A stretch of DNA of 64,000 bases, from positions 1-64,000 of the forward strand of contig NZ_FTMZ01000009.1 in assembly GCF_900156335.1 (NCBI RefSeq), given 5' to 3'. Below are positions 38,137 to 46,542 of this stretch, one piece after another. The stretch's first letter is position 1; the number at the start of each line of letters is the position of its first letter. Both the position numbers and the translations under genes were made by a program. This DNA is from Sphaerotilus natans (lineage in GTDB: Bacteria; Pseudomonadota; Gammaproteobacteria; Burkholderiales; Burkholderiaceae_C). The notes below the pieces were generated by a model. It did not search any database. It saw only the letters and a program-made list of their open reading frames with translations, and was not told where the DNA came from.

Positions 38137-39171
38137 TCAGGCCGCCGCGGCCAGCGCCAGCCGCAGCGAGGCGCCGCGTGCATTCCAGCCCTCGAGCCAT
38201 CGCACGAAGCCGGCCAGGCCCTCGGCCAGCGGCGTGGCCCGCCACGGACCGATCGCCTCGATCAGCCGCGACGGATCGGCGCTGGTGTCGGGCACGTCGC
38301 CGGCCTGCATCGGCGCGAACTCGATGTGCGCCGGGCAGCCGGTGGCGCGCTCGAGCAGCCGCACGAAGTCGATCACCCGCACCGGCTGGCGGTGGCCGAT
38401 GTTGAACAGCTCGGCCGGCACGCCGTCCTCGCGCTGCCGGCCGGCCGGCGCGCCGCGCGCGACCAGCCGCAGCAGCGCGTCCACCACGTCGTCGACATGG
38501 GTGAAGTCGCGGCGCAGCTCGCCCTGGCCGTAGAGCTGCAGCGTCTCGCCGCGGCGCAGCCGCTCGGCGAAGCCCCAGTAGGCCATGTCCGGCCGACCCC
38601 ACGGCCCGTAGACGGTGAAGAAGCGCAGGCCGGTGACCGGCAGGCGGTGCACCGCGGCGGTGGCGTGCGCCATCGCCTCGTTGGCCTGCTTGGTCGCGGC
38701 GTAGAAGGAGGCCGGCGCGTCGATGCGATCGCTCTCGCGGAAACCACCCGGCGCGGCATCGCCGTCGCGCCGGCCGTAGACGCTCGACGAGCTGGCATAG
38801 AGCAGATGGCCCACGCCCTGCAGCCGGCAGGCCTCCAGCACCGAGGCAAAGCCGAGCAGATTGGCCTGCACATAGTCGAGCGGCGCGCTGACCGAGTGGC
38901 GCACGCCCGCCTGCGCGGCCAGGTGCAGCACGGTGTCGATGCGGTGCAGGCGCATCAGCGCCTGCAGCGCGGCGCCGTCGCACAGGTCCAGCCGCTCGAC
39001 CGGCACGCCGGCGGGCTGCAGCAGCGCCGCGACCCGTGCGTGCTTGAGCTCGACCGGGTAGTAGGCGTTGAAGCTGTCGCAGCCGACGACGCGGTGGCCG
39101 GCTTGCGCCAGCGCCGCGGCGGCATGCGCGCCGATGAAGCCGGCCGCGCCGGTGACGAGGATCTGGGCCAT
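38137..39171 (-). CDS. NAD-dependent epimerase, UDP-glucuronate 4-epimerase type
   Basis: 344 residues of the extended SDR family. GAAGFIG at 8-14 binds NAD, SSSSVYG is the serine region and YAATK the catalytic Tyr/Lys pair. The NAYYPVELKHARVAALL segment and DFTHVDDVVDALLR are characteristic of CapI-type UDP-glucuronate/galacturonate 4-epimerases. It could provide the sugar nucleotide for the neighbouring glycosyltransferases. The start at 39171 (MAQILVTG) fits the fold; longer extensions do not. Confidence 0.85.
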   Translation of the reverse strand: MAQILVTGAAGFIGAHAAAALAQAGHRVVGCDSFNAYYPVELKHARVAALLQPAGVPVERLDLCDGAALQALMRLHRIDTVLHLAAQAGVRHSVSAPLDYVQANLLGFASVLEACRLQGVGHLLYASSSSVYGRRDGDAAPGGFRESDRIDAPASFYAATKQANEAMAHATAAVHRLPVTGLRFFTVYGPWGRPDMAYWGFAERLRRGETLQLYGQGELRRDFTHVDDVVDALLRLVARGAPAGRQREDGVPAELFNIGHRQPVRVIDFVRLLERATGCPAHIEFAPMQAGDVPDTSADPSRLIEAIGPWRATPLAEGLAGFVRWLEGWNARGASLRLALAAAA

Positions 39172-39241
39172 GGTGCCCCGGATGCTGGCGCGACGGCATG
39201 ACGGTACCGTGTCGTGCGCGTGGCGTCGCCGCGAGGCCACG

Positions 39242-39294
39242 TCACCGGGTTTTCACGGACGCTTCAAGGCCGCGTCATGCGATCCCGCCACGAT
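39242..39294 (+). promoter_or_regulatory. Pho-box-like promoter of the PAP2/glycosyltransferase operon
   Basis: Four repeats with an 11-bp period: TCAC (39242), TCAC (39253), TCAA (39264), TCAT (39275). Ten nt after the last one comes a -10-like CACGAT (39289-39294), and the ATG of the first gene follows 9 nt later. The layout equals that before lplT and the PlcP-like gene. Confidence 0.6.
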
Positions 39295-39303
39295 GACGGC
39301 GCC

Positions 39304-40131
39304 ATGAATGCCCTCACCACGCTGCTGACCTCGCCGCCGCAGGCCCGCACCGAACACCGCCCGCTGCGCATCGCCCCGAGACCGATGCGCTGGCTCGCGG
39401 CCGCCGGCCTGCTGCTGATCGTCGGCCTGATGCTGCACCAGCACGACCTGACGCTGTTCCTCGCGCTCAATGCGCTGGGTCTGCATCTGCCGGAGCTGTG
39501 GGCGATGCTCAGCGTCGCCGGACTGGGCCTGAGCGCCTTCATCGTGCTGGCGGCGCTGCATCCGGGCGCGGCGCCGACGGCGATGCAGCCGCTGGCGGCG
39601 CTGCTGTGGTGCTTTCCGATCGGTGGCGCGCTGACGCATCTGGGCAAGCGCCTGATCGATCACGGCCGGCCCGCGGCGCTGCTGCCGCCCGACACGCTGG
39701 TCATCATCGGCGAGCCGCTGACACGCGGCGCGATGCCCTCCGGCCATGCCGCGACGACGCTGGCCTTCGTCGCGCTGCTGATCCTGTCGCGCCACCGGCC
39801 GGTCTGGCAGCAGGCGCTGATCACGCTGATCGCGCTGCCGCTGCTGCTGGCGCGCATCGCGGTCGGGGCGCACTGGCCGGCCGATCTGTGCGCCGGTGCC
39901 GGCGTCGGCCTGGTCAGCGCGCTGCTGGCCTGGCATCTGGCCAGCAGCGGCCGCCTGGCCGCCTGGCTGTGCAGCACGCCGGGCCAGTGGGCGCTCGGGC
40001 TGCTGCAGATCGGCTGCGGCCTGGCCATCGCGCGGCTCGAGACCGGCTACCCGCTGGCGCTGCCGCTGCAGGCGCTGCTGGCGGTCGTGTCGATCGCCAC
40101 GGGGCTGCAGCGGCTGGGCGCACGACGATGA
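39304..40131 (+). CDS. PAP2-family membrane phosphatase (first of the operon)
   Basis: 275 residues with about six helices. The three PAP2 motifs are complete: Lys115-x6-Arg122-Pro123, PSGH with His148, and Arg184-x5-His190-x3-Asp194. Such enzymes remove phosphate from lipids (phosphatidic acid, undecaprenyl diphosphate, or lipid A as LpxE/LpxF do) on the periplasmic side. The ATG at 39304 is 9 nt from the predicted -10. First gene of a six-gene coupled operon. Confidence 0.85.
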   Translation: MNALTTLLTSPPQARTEHRPLRIAPRPMRWLAAAGLLLIVGLMLHQHDLTLFLALNALGLHLPELWAMLSVAGLGLSAFIVLAALHPGAAPTAMQPLAALLWCFPIGGALTHLGKRLIDHGRPAALLPPDTLVIIGEPLTRGAMPSGHAATTLAFVALLILSRHRPVWQQALITLIALPLLLARIAVGAHWPADLCAGAGVGLVSALLAWHLASSGRLAAWLCSTPGQWALGLLQIGCGLAIARLETGYPLALPLQALLAVVSIATGLQRLGARR

Positions 40132-40991
40132 GCCCGGCCGAGACGATCGACACGCTGCTGCTGCGGGCCGGCCTGCTGCCGGCCGCGGCCTGGAGCGGCG
40201 CGGCCGCCGCCCTGCTGGCGAGCTATCTGCTGCGGGCCGCACGGCTGCAGGCCGAGTGGCAGCCGCGCACCGGCGCGAGCCTGCGCGACTGCCTGCGTCT
40301 GTTCCTGCTGCACAACATCGCCGTCGTCTGGCTGCCGATGCGCAGCGGCGAGGCCGGCTATCCGCTGTGGCTGCAGCGGCGCTGGCAGGTGCCGCTGCAG
40401 GAATCCCTGCCCAGCCTGCTGTGGCTGCGGCTGCAGGACGCGCTGGTGCTGGCGCTGCTGGGCGCGCTGGCCCTGGCGCTGACGACGCTCGCCGCCCTGC
40501 CGGCGCTGGCCGCGCTGGGCGTGGGTGCCGCACTGATGCTGGCGCTGGCCGGCCCGGTGGAGCAGGCGCTGGAGCGACAGCTGCGGCGCCGGCCGCAGCC
40601 CGCGGCCGAGACACGCTGGAGCCGCTGGCACGCGGCGCTGCGGGCGCGGCGCGGCGGGCGCCGGGCCTGGCGGCTGTGCATCGGCAACTGGGCGATCAAG
40701 CTGGCGACGCTGGCCCTGCTGCTCGAGGCGCTGGGCGGCGCGGGCACAGGCGGCAGCGCCGCCGCGCTGCGCGGCGTGCTGGCCGGTGAATGGGCCGGCG
40801 TGCTGCCGCTGCAGGCGCCGGGCGGCCTGGGCAGCTACGAGGCCGCGGTCTGGGCCGGCGCCGGCGCGCCGCAGCCGGCCGCGCTGGCGCTGGGCGCGGT
40901 GCTGCAGCTGCACGCGCTGTCGCTGGCGCTGGCCACGCTCGGCGGCGCGCTCGCCGCCATCGACACAGGAATGACAGGATCGACGACATGA
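40128..40991 (+). CDS. flippase-like membrane protein (UPF0104/LPG-synthase TM type)
   Basis: 287 residues, very Leu/Ala-rich, about seven helices. The pattern LFLLHNIAVVWLPMRSGEAGYPLWLQR near residues 58-84 and PLQAPGGLGSYEAAVWAG near 226-243 match the lysylphosphatidylglycerol synthase TM-region/flippase-like family (UPF0104). These proteins are found with polyprenyl-phosphate glycosyltransferases, perhaps to move the lipid-linked sugar. It overlaps the PAP2 gene before and the GT2 gene after by 4 nt each. Confidence 0.75.
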   Translation: MSPAETIDTLLLRAGLLPAAAWSGAAAALLASYLLRAARLQAEWQPRTGASLRDCLRLFLLHNIAVVWLPMRSGEAGYPLWLQRRWQVPLQESLPSLLWLRLQDALVLALLGALALALTTLAALPALAALGVGAALMLALAGPVEQALERQLRRRPQPAAETRWSRWHAALRARRGGRRAWRLCIGNWAIKLATLALLLEALGGAGTGGSAAALRGVLAGEWAGVLPLQAPGGLGSYEAAVWAGAGAPQPAALALGAVLQLHALSLALATLGGALAAIDTGMTGSTT

Positions 40992-42121
40992 CTGCGGCAG
41001 ACGCGACGACGGCATGGCAGCCGCAGGCCCAGGCGGACAGGCAACGGGGGTCCGGTGACAAGGCGTGGAGTGGCGCCATGGGGGTCACCGGGGTGAAAGT
41101 GGCGGCGGCAGGCGCAAGCCTGCCGTCGCCGGCACACCTGTCCCTGCCGGCGCACCATCTGTCGATCGTCGTGCCGATGTACAACGAGGTCGACAACGCC
41201 GCGGCGCTGATCGACGCGGTGCGCACCGCGCTGGCGGCCTACCCGCAGCCCTGGGAGCTGATCGTCGTCGACGACGGCAGCCGCGATGCCACCGCCGCGG
41301 CGCTGCGCCGCCACGCCCGCGCCACCGGCGCGCCGGTGCGGGTGATCTCGCTGGCGCGCAACTTCCGCCAGACCGCCGCGATGCAGGCCGGCATCGACGC
41401 CGCGCAGGGCGACGTCATCGTGACGATGGACGGCGACCTGCAGAACGACCCGCGCGACATCCCGCGCCTGGTGCAGCGCCTGCTGGCTGAGGATCTGGAC
41501 ATCGTCGCGGGCTGGCGGGTGCAGCGCCAGGACGGCTTCTGGCTGCGCCGCCTGCCGTCCCAGCTGGCCAACCGGCTGATCCGGCGCATCACCGGGCTGC
41601 CCTTTCACGATCTGGGCTGCAGCCTGAAGGCCTTCCGCGCCAGCGTGCTGCGCGAGGTGCGGCTCTACGGCGAGATGCACCGCTTCATCCCGGCCTGGCT
41701 GTCGACGGTGACCTCGCCGGCGCGCATGGCCGAGGAGCCGGTCGACCACCACCCGCGCCTGCACGGCACGTCGAAATACGGCCTGTCGCGCACGCTGCGG
41801 GTGCTGGTGGACCTGCTGGCGGTCACCTTCTTCCAGCGCTTCGCGGCGCGGCCCGGGCATTTCTTCGGCGTGATCGGGCTGGCGGTGCTGGGCGCCGGCC
41901 TGGCGATGCTGGCCTATCTGGGCGGACTGAAGCTGCTGCTGGGCGAGGACATCGGCGGGCGGCCGCTGCTGTCGCTGGGCTTCTTCTGCTGCATCGGCGG
42001 GCTGCAGTTCCTGACCACCGGCGTGCTGGCCGAGCTGCTGATCCGCATCTACTACGGCGCGCGCCACGGCCAGCCCTACGTGGTGCGCCAGGACGACGGC
42101 CGCGATGCACCGCACGCCTGA
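40988..42121 (+). CDS. GT2 polyprenyl-phosphate glycosyltransferase (GtrB/DPM1-like)
   Basis: 377 residues. After a low-complexity N-terminus of about 55 residues comes a GT-A domain with LSIVVPMYNE, DDGSRDAT and the metal-binding TMDGDLQNDP, and two C-terminal membrane helices (about 290-355). This is the architecture of DPM1/GtrB/ArnC enzymes that make polyprenyl-phosphate sugars on the cytoplasmic face as donors for GT-C transferases, two of which follow. Starts inside the previous stop (ATGA). Confidence 0.88.
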   Translation: MTAADATTAWQPQAQADRQRGSGDKAWSGAMGVTGVKVAAAGASLPSPAHLSLPAHHLSIVVPMYNEVDNAAALIDAVRTALAAYPQPWELIVVDDGSRDATAAALRRHARATGAPVRVISLARNFRQTAAMQAGIDAAQGDVIVTMDGDLQNDPRDIPRLVQRLLAEDLDIVAGWRVQRQDGFWLRRLPSQLANRLIRRITGLPFHDLGCSLKAFRASVLREVRLYGEMHRFIPAWLSTVTSPARMAEEPVDHHPRLHGTSKYGLSRTLRVLVDLLAVTFFQRFAARPGHFFGVIGLAVLGAGLAMLAYLGGLKLLLGEDIGGRPLLSLGFFCCIGGLQFLTTGVLAELLIRIYYGARHGQPYVVRQDDGRDAPHA

Positions 42122-43766
42122 ACCGCTGGCGCCGCGCTGGCTCGTCTGGGCGCTGCTGCTGCTCGGCGCGATGCTGCTGCGGCTGGGCGCCGCGCCGCTG
42201 CTCGACGTCGACGAGGGCGCCTTCGGCGAGGCCTCGCGCGAGATGCTCGCCGGCGGCGACTGGAGCCGCACCACGCTCAACGGCGAGCCGCGCTGGGACA
42301 AGCCGATCCTGATCTACTGGCTGCAGGCCGGCGCGATGGCGCTGCTGGGCCAGCAGGAGTTCGCGCTGCGCCTGCCCTCGGTGCTGGCGGCCTGGGGCTG
42401 GGTGCTGGCGACCGTGATGTTCGCGCGGCCGCGCTGGGGCGATGCGGCGGCGCTGGGCGCCGGCGCGGTGCTGGCCAGCGGGCTGGGCGTGGCGCTGATC
42501 GGGCGCGCCGCCACCGCCGATGCGCTGCTCAACCTGTGGCTGGCGCTGGCCGGGCTGGACCTGTGGCGCCATCTGGAGGCCGCGCCCGGCAGCGCCGCGG
42601 CGCGTCAGGCGCTGCGCCGCACTGCGCTGTGGATCGGCCTGGGCCTGCTGACCAAGGGGCCGATCGCGCTGATCGTGCCGGGCGCGGCCGCGCTGGTCTT
42701 CGTCGCCCTGCACCGCGGCCCGGTGCCGACCGGCACGCGGCTGCGCGGCCTGCTGGGTGACGGGGCGGCCTGGGCGCTGATGCTGGCGGTGGCCCTGCCC
42801 TGGTATGCGCTGATGCTCGTCCAGCATGGCCAGGCCTTCATCGACGGCTTCCTGGTGCGGCACAACCTGTCGCGCTACCAGGGCACGCTCGAAGGCCACG
42901 GCGGCAGCCTCGGCTACTACCTGCTGGTGCTGCCGCTGCTGATGCTGCCGTGGGCGCCGCTGCTGGTGCAGCTGCTGCGCCGCGCGCGCGCGCTGTGGCG
43001 CGAGCCGCTGGCGGGCTATCTGCTGGGCTGGGCCGGCTTCGTGATCGTCTTCTTCAGCCTGTCGGGCACGAAGCTGCCGCACTACGCGCTGTACGGCCTG
43101 ACGCCGCTGGCGCTGCTGACCGGGCGGCTGCTGGCCGCCGAGGCACCGGGCGAGGCGCTGCCCGGCGCGCTGCTGCGGCTGCAGCAGGCGCTGCTGATGC
43201 TGCTGGCGCCGCTGCTGGCCGGCGCCACGCTGGCGCTGCAGGCGCGCGCCGAGCACATCGCCGACCCGCTGTACCGCACCCTGCTGGCCGCGCCGACGCC
43301 AGAGCCCGGCCCGCTGGCGGCCGGCGCGCTGCTGGCGGCAGCCGCGGCCGCGCTGTGCCTGACCGGCGCCCGCGGCCGCCTGAGCGAGACCGCCCGGCTG
43401 AGCGCCGCTGCGCTGTGCGGCCTGCTGTGGATTCACGGCCAGCTCTCGCCCTGGTGGAGCGAGCGCCTGCAGGGGCCGGTGCGCGACCTGGCCCGGCAGG
43501 CCCAGCTGCAGCCGGGCGCGCCCGCGGCCGTGCAGTGGGGCCTGCATCTGCCCAGCTTTGCCTTTCATCTGGACCGGCAAGCCCCGCGGCGCGCGCCCCG
43601 CCCAGGCGAGCTGGCGCTGGTGCGCGCCGACCAGCTGGCGCGACTGACCGAGGAAGCCGGTCTGGCCGCGCCGGTGCGGCTGGCCGAACGCAACGGTCTG
43701 GTGCTGGTGCTGGTGCTGGTGCTGGTGCAGGTGCGGATGCCGACCGAAGGCGACGCGCCGCGATGA
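42105..43766 (+). CDS. ArnT-like GT-C glycosyltransferase (first copy)
   Basis: 553 residues with about 12 helices. The first periplasmic loop has the catalytic DVDEGAF motif (34-40), followed by EPRWDKPILIYW, both typical of ArnT, which adds aminoarabinose to lipid A phosphates from undecaprenyl phosphate. No arn genes for that sugar are present, so another sugar is likely. It overlaps the GT2 gene by 17 nt. The C-terminus carries a Val-Leu repeat from a hexanucleotide array. Confidence 0.85.
   Translation: MHRTPEPLAPRWLVWALLLLGAMLLRLGAAPLLDVDEGAFGEASREMLAGGDWSRTTLNGEPRWDKPILIYWLQAGAMALLGQQEFALRLPSVLAAWGWVLATVMFARPRWGDAAALGAGAVLASGLGVALIGRAATADALLNLWLALAGLDLWRHLEAAPGSAAARQALRRTALWIGLGLLTKGPIALIVPGAAALVFVALHRGPVPTGTRLRGLLGDGAAWALMLAVALPWYALMLVQHGQAFIDGFLVRHNLSRYQGTLEGHGGSLGYYLLVLPLLMLPWAPLLVQLLRRARALWREPLAGYLLGWAGFVIVFFSLSGTKLPHYALYGLTPLALLTGRLLAAEAPGEALPGALLRLQQALLMLLAPLLAGATLALQARAEHIADPLYRTLLAAPTPEPGPLAAGALLAAAAAALCLTGARGRLSETARLSAAALCGLLWIHGQLSPWWSERLQGPVRDLARQAQLQPGAPAAVQWGLHLPSFAFHLDRQAPRRAPRPGELALVRADQLARLTEEAGLAAPVRLAERNGLVLVLVLVLVQVRMPTEGDAPR
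43701..43724 (+). repeat. hexanucleotide microsatellite in the GT-C gene
   Basis: Four perfect GTGCTG units plus degenerate copies on both sides, coding alternating Val-Leu at the C-terminus of the transferase. Changes in copy number stay in frame. Confidence 0.75.
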
Positions 43767-45349
43767 GCACGCGCCTGCTGCTGCGTCTGCTGGGCTTCGG
43801 CGCGCTGGCCCTGCTGCTGCGGCTGGCCTTGCTGGCCGGCGTGCTCGACGACCCCACGATCGGCCTGCAGGTGGACGAGGCGCAGTACTGGGGCTGGTCG
43901 CGCGAGCTGGCCTGGGGCTACTACTCGAAGCCGCCCGGCATCGCCGCGCTGATCGCCGCCTCCACCGCGATCGGTGGGGACGGGGTGATCGGCGTGCGCT
44001 GGCTGGCGATGGCGGTGCAGGTCGCCGCCGGTGTCGCACTCGGCCTGCTGGCGCATGACCTGGCGCAGGCCGCCTGGCCCGAGCAGGCCGACCGCGCCCG
44101 GCGCGCCGCCGTCTGGGCGACGCTGATCGCGCTGAGCAATCCGGTCGCCGGGCTGCTCGGGCTGGCGGCGACCACCGACGCGCCGCTGCTGCTGTGCTGG
44201 ACGCTGGCGGCGCGGGCGCTGTGGCGGCTGCGCCGCTCGGGCCGTCTCGCCGACGGCCGGGGGCTCGGGCTGTGGCTGGGCCTGGGGCTGCTGTCGAAAT
44301 ACACGATGGCGGCGCTGCTGCCCGGTCTGCTGGGGTGGCTGTGGCGGCGCCGCCATGACGGTGGGCCGGATCCCCGGCCCGCGCTGGCCCTGGCCTGCGC
44401 GCTGGCCGCGCTGCTGCTGCTGCCGCATCTGCTCTGGAATGCCCAGGCCGGCTGGCCGACGCTGCACCACACCGCCGAGATCACGGTGCAGGCCGGCCCG
44501 CCCGGCGCGCGCACCGCGCTGGCCATGCTGGGCTCGCTGGCCGGCTGGCTGGGCGGCCAGTGGCTGATGAGCGGGCCGCTGTGGCTGCCGCTGTGGCTGC
44601 GCTGGCGGCGGCGCCTGCCCGCCGGTGCCGCGCTGCCACCGGCGGTGCGCGAGCTGCTGCTGGCGCTGACCGTGCCGCTGCTGCTCATCGGCGCGGCCCA
44701 GGCGCTGAACGCCAAGGCGCAGATCAACTGGACCGCCCCGGCCATGCAGGGCCTGGTGCTGGCGCTGGCGCTGTGGCTGGCGCCGGCGGGGCGGCGGCCG
44801 CTGCGCCGGGCCGCCGGCGTCGTCGTCGCGCTGCACCTGCTGCTGGTCAGCACGCTGCCGCTGATCGGTGGCGCGACGCGCTGGATCCACGGCGAAGGCG
44901 CCGTGCCGCCGCGCTCGCTCGACCTGTGGGCGCGCATGCGCGGCTGGGAGCCGGCGCTGCAGGCCCTGGCCCCGGCCGCGCGCGACCCGCTGGCCGCCGG
45001 CGCGGTGCTGATCGGCGCCGACCGCACGCTGATCTCGCACGGCCGCCATGCCTGGCGCGATCTGCCCGGCGCCGACTGGCATGCCTGGCGGCCGGACCGC
45101 CGGCGCCCGCCAGCCGATCACTACCAGCTGGTGGCCGGCTGGCCGGGCACCGCCTCGGCCGCCGATCGCCAGCGCCCGCTGCTGATCGTCAGTCACGGCG
45201 AGACGCTGCCACCCGACTGGCTGGCGTGGCTGGAGCCGCCGGTGCGGCTGGCCGGCAGCCGCACCGCGCAGGGCGCCGAGCGCACGCTGGTGCTGACGCT
45301 GTGGCGGACGCGGCTGCGCGACACCCCTGCCCCGACGGAGCCCCGATGA
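43763..45349 (+). CDS. ArnT-like GT-C glycosyltransferase (second copy)
   Basis: 528 residues, about 11-12 helices, different from the first copy. The catalytic loop is QVDEAQYWGWS (36-46) followed by YYSKPPGIAALIA, closer to the GT39/GT83 dolichyl-phosphate-mannose-type proteins found with PAP2 phosphatases. Two GT-C enzymes after one GT2 suggest two acceptor positions or two sugars. It starts inside the stop of the first copy and ends in the start of the next gene. Confidence 0.85.
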   Translation: MSTRLLLRLLGFGALALLLRLALLAGVLDDPTIGLQVDEAQYWGWSRELAWGYYSKPPGIAALIAASTAIGGDGVIGVRWLAMAVQVAAGVALGLLAHDLAQAAWPEQADRARRAAVWATLIALSNPVAGLLGLAATTDAPLLLCWTLAARALWRLRRSGRLADGRGLGLWLGLGLLSKYTMAALLPGLLGWLWRRRHDGGPDPRPALALACALAALLLLPHLLWNAQAGWPTLHHTAEITVQAGPPGARTALAMLGSLAGWLGGQWLMSGPLWLPLWLRWRRRLPAGAALPPAVRELLLALTVPLLLIGAAQALNAKAQINWTAPAMQGLVLALALWLAPAGRRPLRRAAGVVVALHLLLVSTLPLIGGATRWIHGEGAVPPRSLDLWARMRGWEPALQALAPAARDPLAAGAVLIGADRTLISHGRHAWRDLPGADWHAWRPDRRRPPADHYQLVAGWPGTASAADRQRPLLIVSHGETLPPDWLAWLEPPVRLAGSRTAQGAERTLVLTLWRTRLRDTPAPTEPR

Positions 45350-46062
45350 TGAACCCGCGCTGGCGTCTGGCCTGGCTGCGCTGGCTGGCGGTGACCGCCG
45401 CCACGCTGCTGCTGTTCAACCTCTTCCCGCAGATCGATCTGGCGGTCAGCGCCGCGCTGCACGATGCGGCCGCCGCCGGACTGGAGCGCTTTCCGCTCGG
45501 GCAGGCGGCGCCGGTGCAGGCGCTCTATCACGCGGTGCCGTGGCTGGGCCGGCTGGCCCTGATCCTCGCCCTGGTGCTGGTGCTGCGCCGGGACACGCCG
45601 CCGCGGCCGCGCCGCCAGGCCACGGCCGTGCTGCTGATGCTGGTGCTGGGGCTGTGGCTGACGGTCAACGTCGGCCTGAAGGACCAGTGGGGCCGACCGC
45701 GTCCGGTGGAGATCTCGGCCTTCGGCGGCCTGCACGACTTCATGCCCGCCGGACAGCCGGGTGGCGGCTGCGAGCGCAACTGCTCCTTCGTCAGCGGCCA
45801 TGCGGCCACCGGCTTCGCGCTGGCAGCCGTCGGCCTGCTGGGCACGCCGGCGCGGCGTCGACGCTGGCAGCAGGCCGGCCTGGCCGCCGGGCTGCTCATC
45901 GGTGCGGGCCGCGTGCTGCAGGGCGGGCATTTCACCAGCGACATCGTCTGCGCCGGGCTGGCGATGCATCTGTGCGCGCTGCTGATCCGGCAAGGCTGGG
46001 TGCTGTGGCGCCGGTACCGTGCAGACCAGCATCGACACCGCACGGCCCAGATCGCCAAATGA
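45346..46062 (+). CDS. PAP2-family membrane phosphatase (last of the operon)
   Basis: 238 residues, about five helices. PAP2 motifs: Lys112-x4-Arg117-x-Arg119-Pro, SGH with His152, and Arg189-x5-His195-x3-Asp199. The large loop FMPAGQPGGGCERNCSFVSGHAATGF is typical of lipid A phosphatases of LpxE type and their relatives. It ends the coupled operon. Being the second PAP2 enzyme in the operon, it may act on a different phosphate from the first. Confidence 0.85.
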   Translation: MMNPRWRLAWLRWLAVTAATLLLFNLFPQIDLAVSAALHDAAAAGLERFPLGQAAPVQALYHAVPWLGRLALILALVLVLRRDTPPRPRRQATAVLLMLVLGLWLTVNVGLKDQWGRPRPVEISAFGGLHDFMPAGQPGGGCERNCSFVSGHAATGFALAAVGLLGTPARRRRWQQAGLAAGLLIGAGRVLQGGHFTSDIVCAGLAMHLCALLIRQGWVLWRRYRADQHRHRTAQIAK

Positions 46063-46185
46063 AATCGCGTGAAACAAGAGCGAACAAGCACGAGGGCCGG
46101 CACTGCGGCTACCATCGCGCCCCCCGGTGACAACCGGACGACATCCGTCTAAAACAACGAATTCCTTCACGCTCGAGGAATGCCC

Positions 46186-46467
46186 ATGACCCACAGGATC
46201 TTCCAGCGCACCGACCGGGGCCGTGCCGCCCTGCTCGAGGAGCATGAACTGCCCGCCGAGGCCCTGCGCCTGCTGATGCGCCTCAACGGCTACACCCCCC
46301 TGGACCAGCTGCTCGGTCCGGACGAGAACCGGGGGCAGGCGCTCGCTGCGCTGGCCCCGCTGCTGGAGGCCGGCCTGGCCGAGCCGGTCACGCTGAGCAC
46401 CCCGGCGCCGCGCCCCTCGGCCTGGAGCGACTGGTTCGCCGGCCAGCCGGTGGCGTTGCCCGCCTGA
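46186..46467 (+). CDS. small conserved hypothetical protein
   Basis: 93 residues from the ATG at 46186, with GAGG 8 nt upstream. The N-terminal two thirds (RTDRGRAALLEE..LPAEALRLLMRLNGYTPLDQLLG) look like a small winged-helix segment of the kind seen in short regulators; the C-terminal tail is proline-rich and probably disordered. It stands alone, 76 nt before trkA. No family is assigned. Confidence 0.65.
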   Translation: MTHRIFQRTDRGRAALLEEHELPAEALRLLMRLNGYTPLDQLLGPDENRGQALAALAPLLEAGLAEPVTLSTPAPRPSAWSDWFAGQPVALPA

Positions 46468-46542
46468 TGCCCGCCTGATCCCGGACAAGCCCGACGCGGC
46501 AGCGCGCGGCCCGGCGTCAGCGCCGCTGCCGATAATCGCGGC

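Noticed and set aside
43701-43724. Hexanucleotide array as a phase-variation switch of the GT-C gene
   Set aside because: Units of six bases keep the frame, so copy changes would only alter a Val-Leu tail, not switch the gene off.
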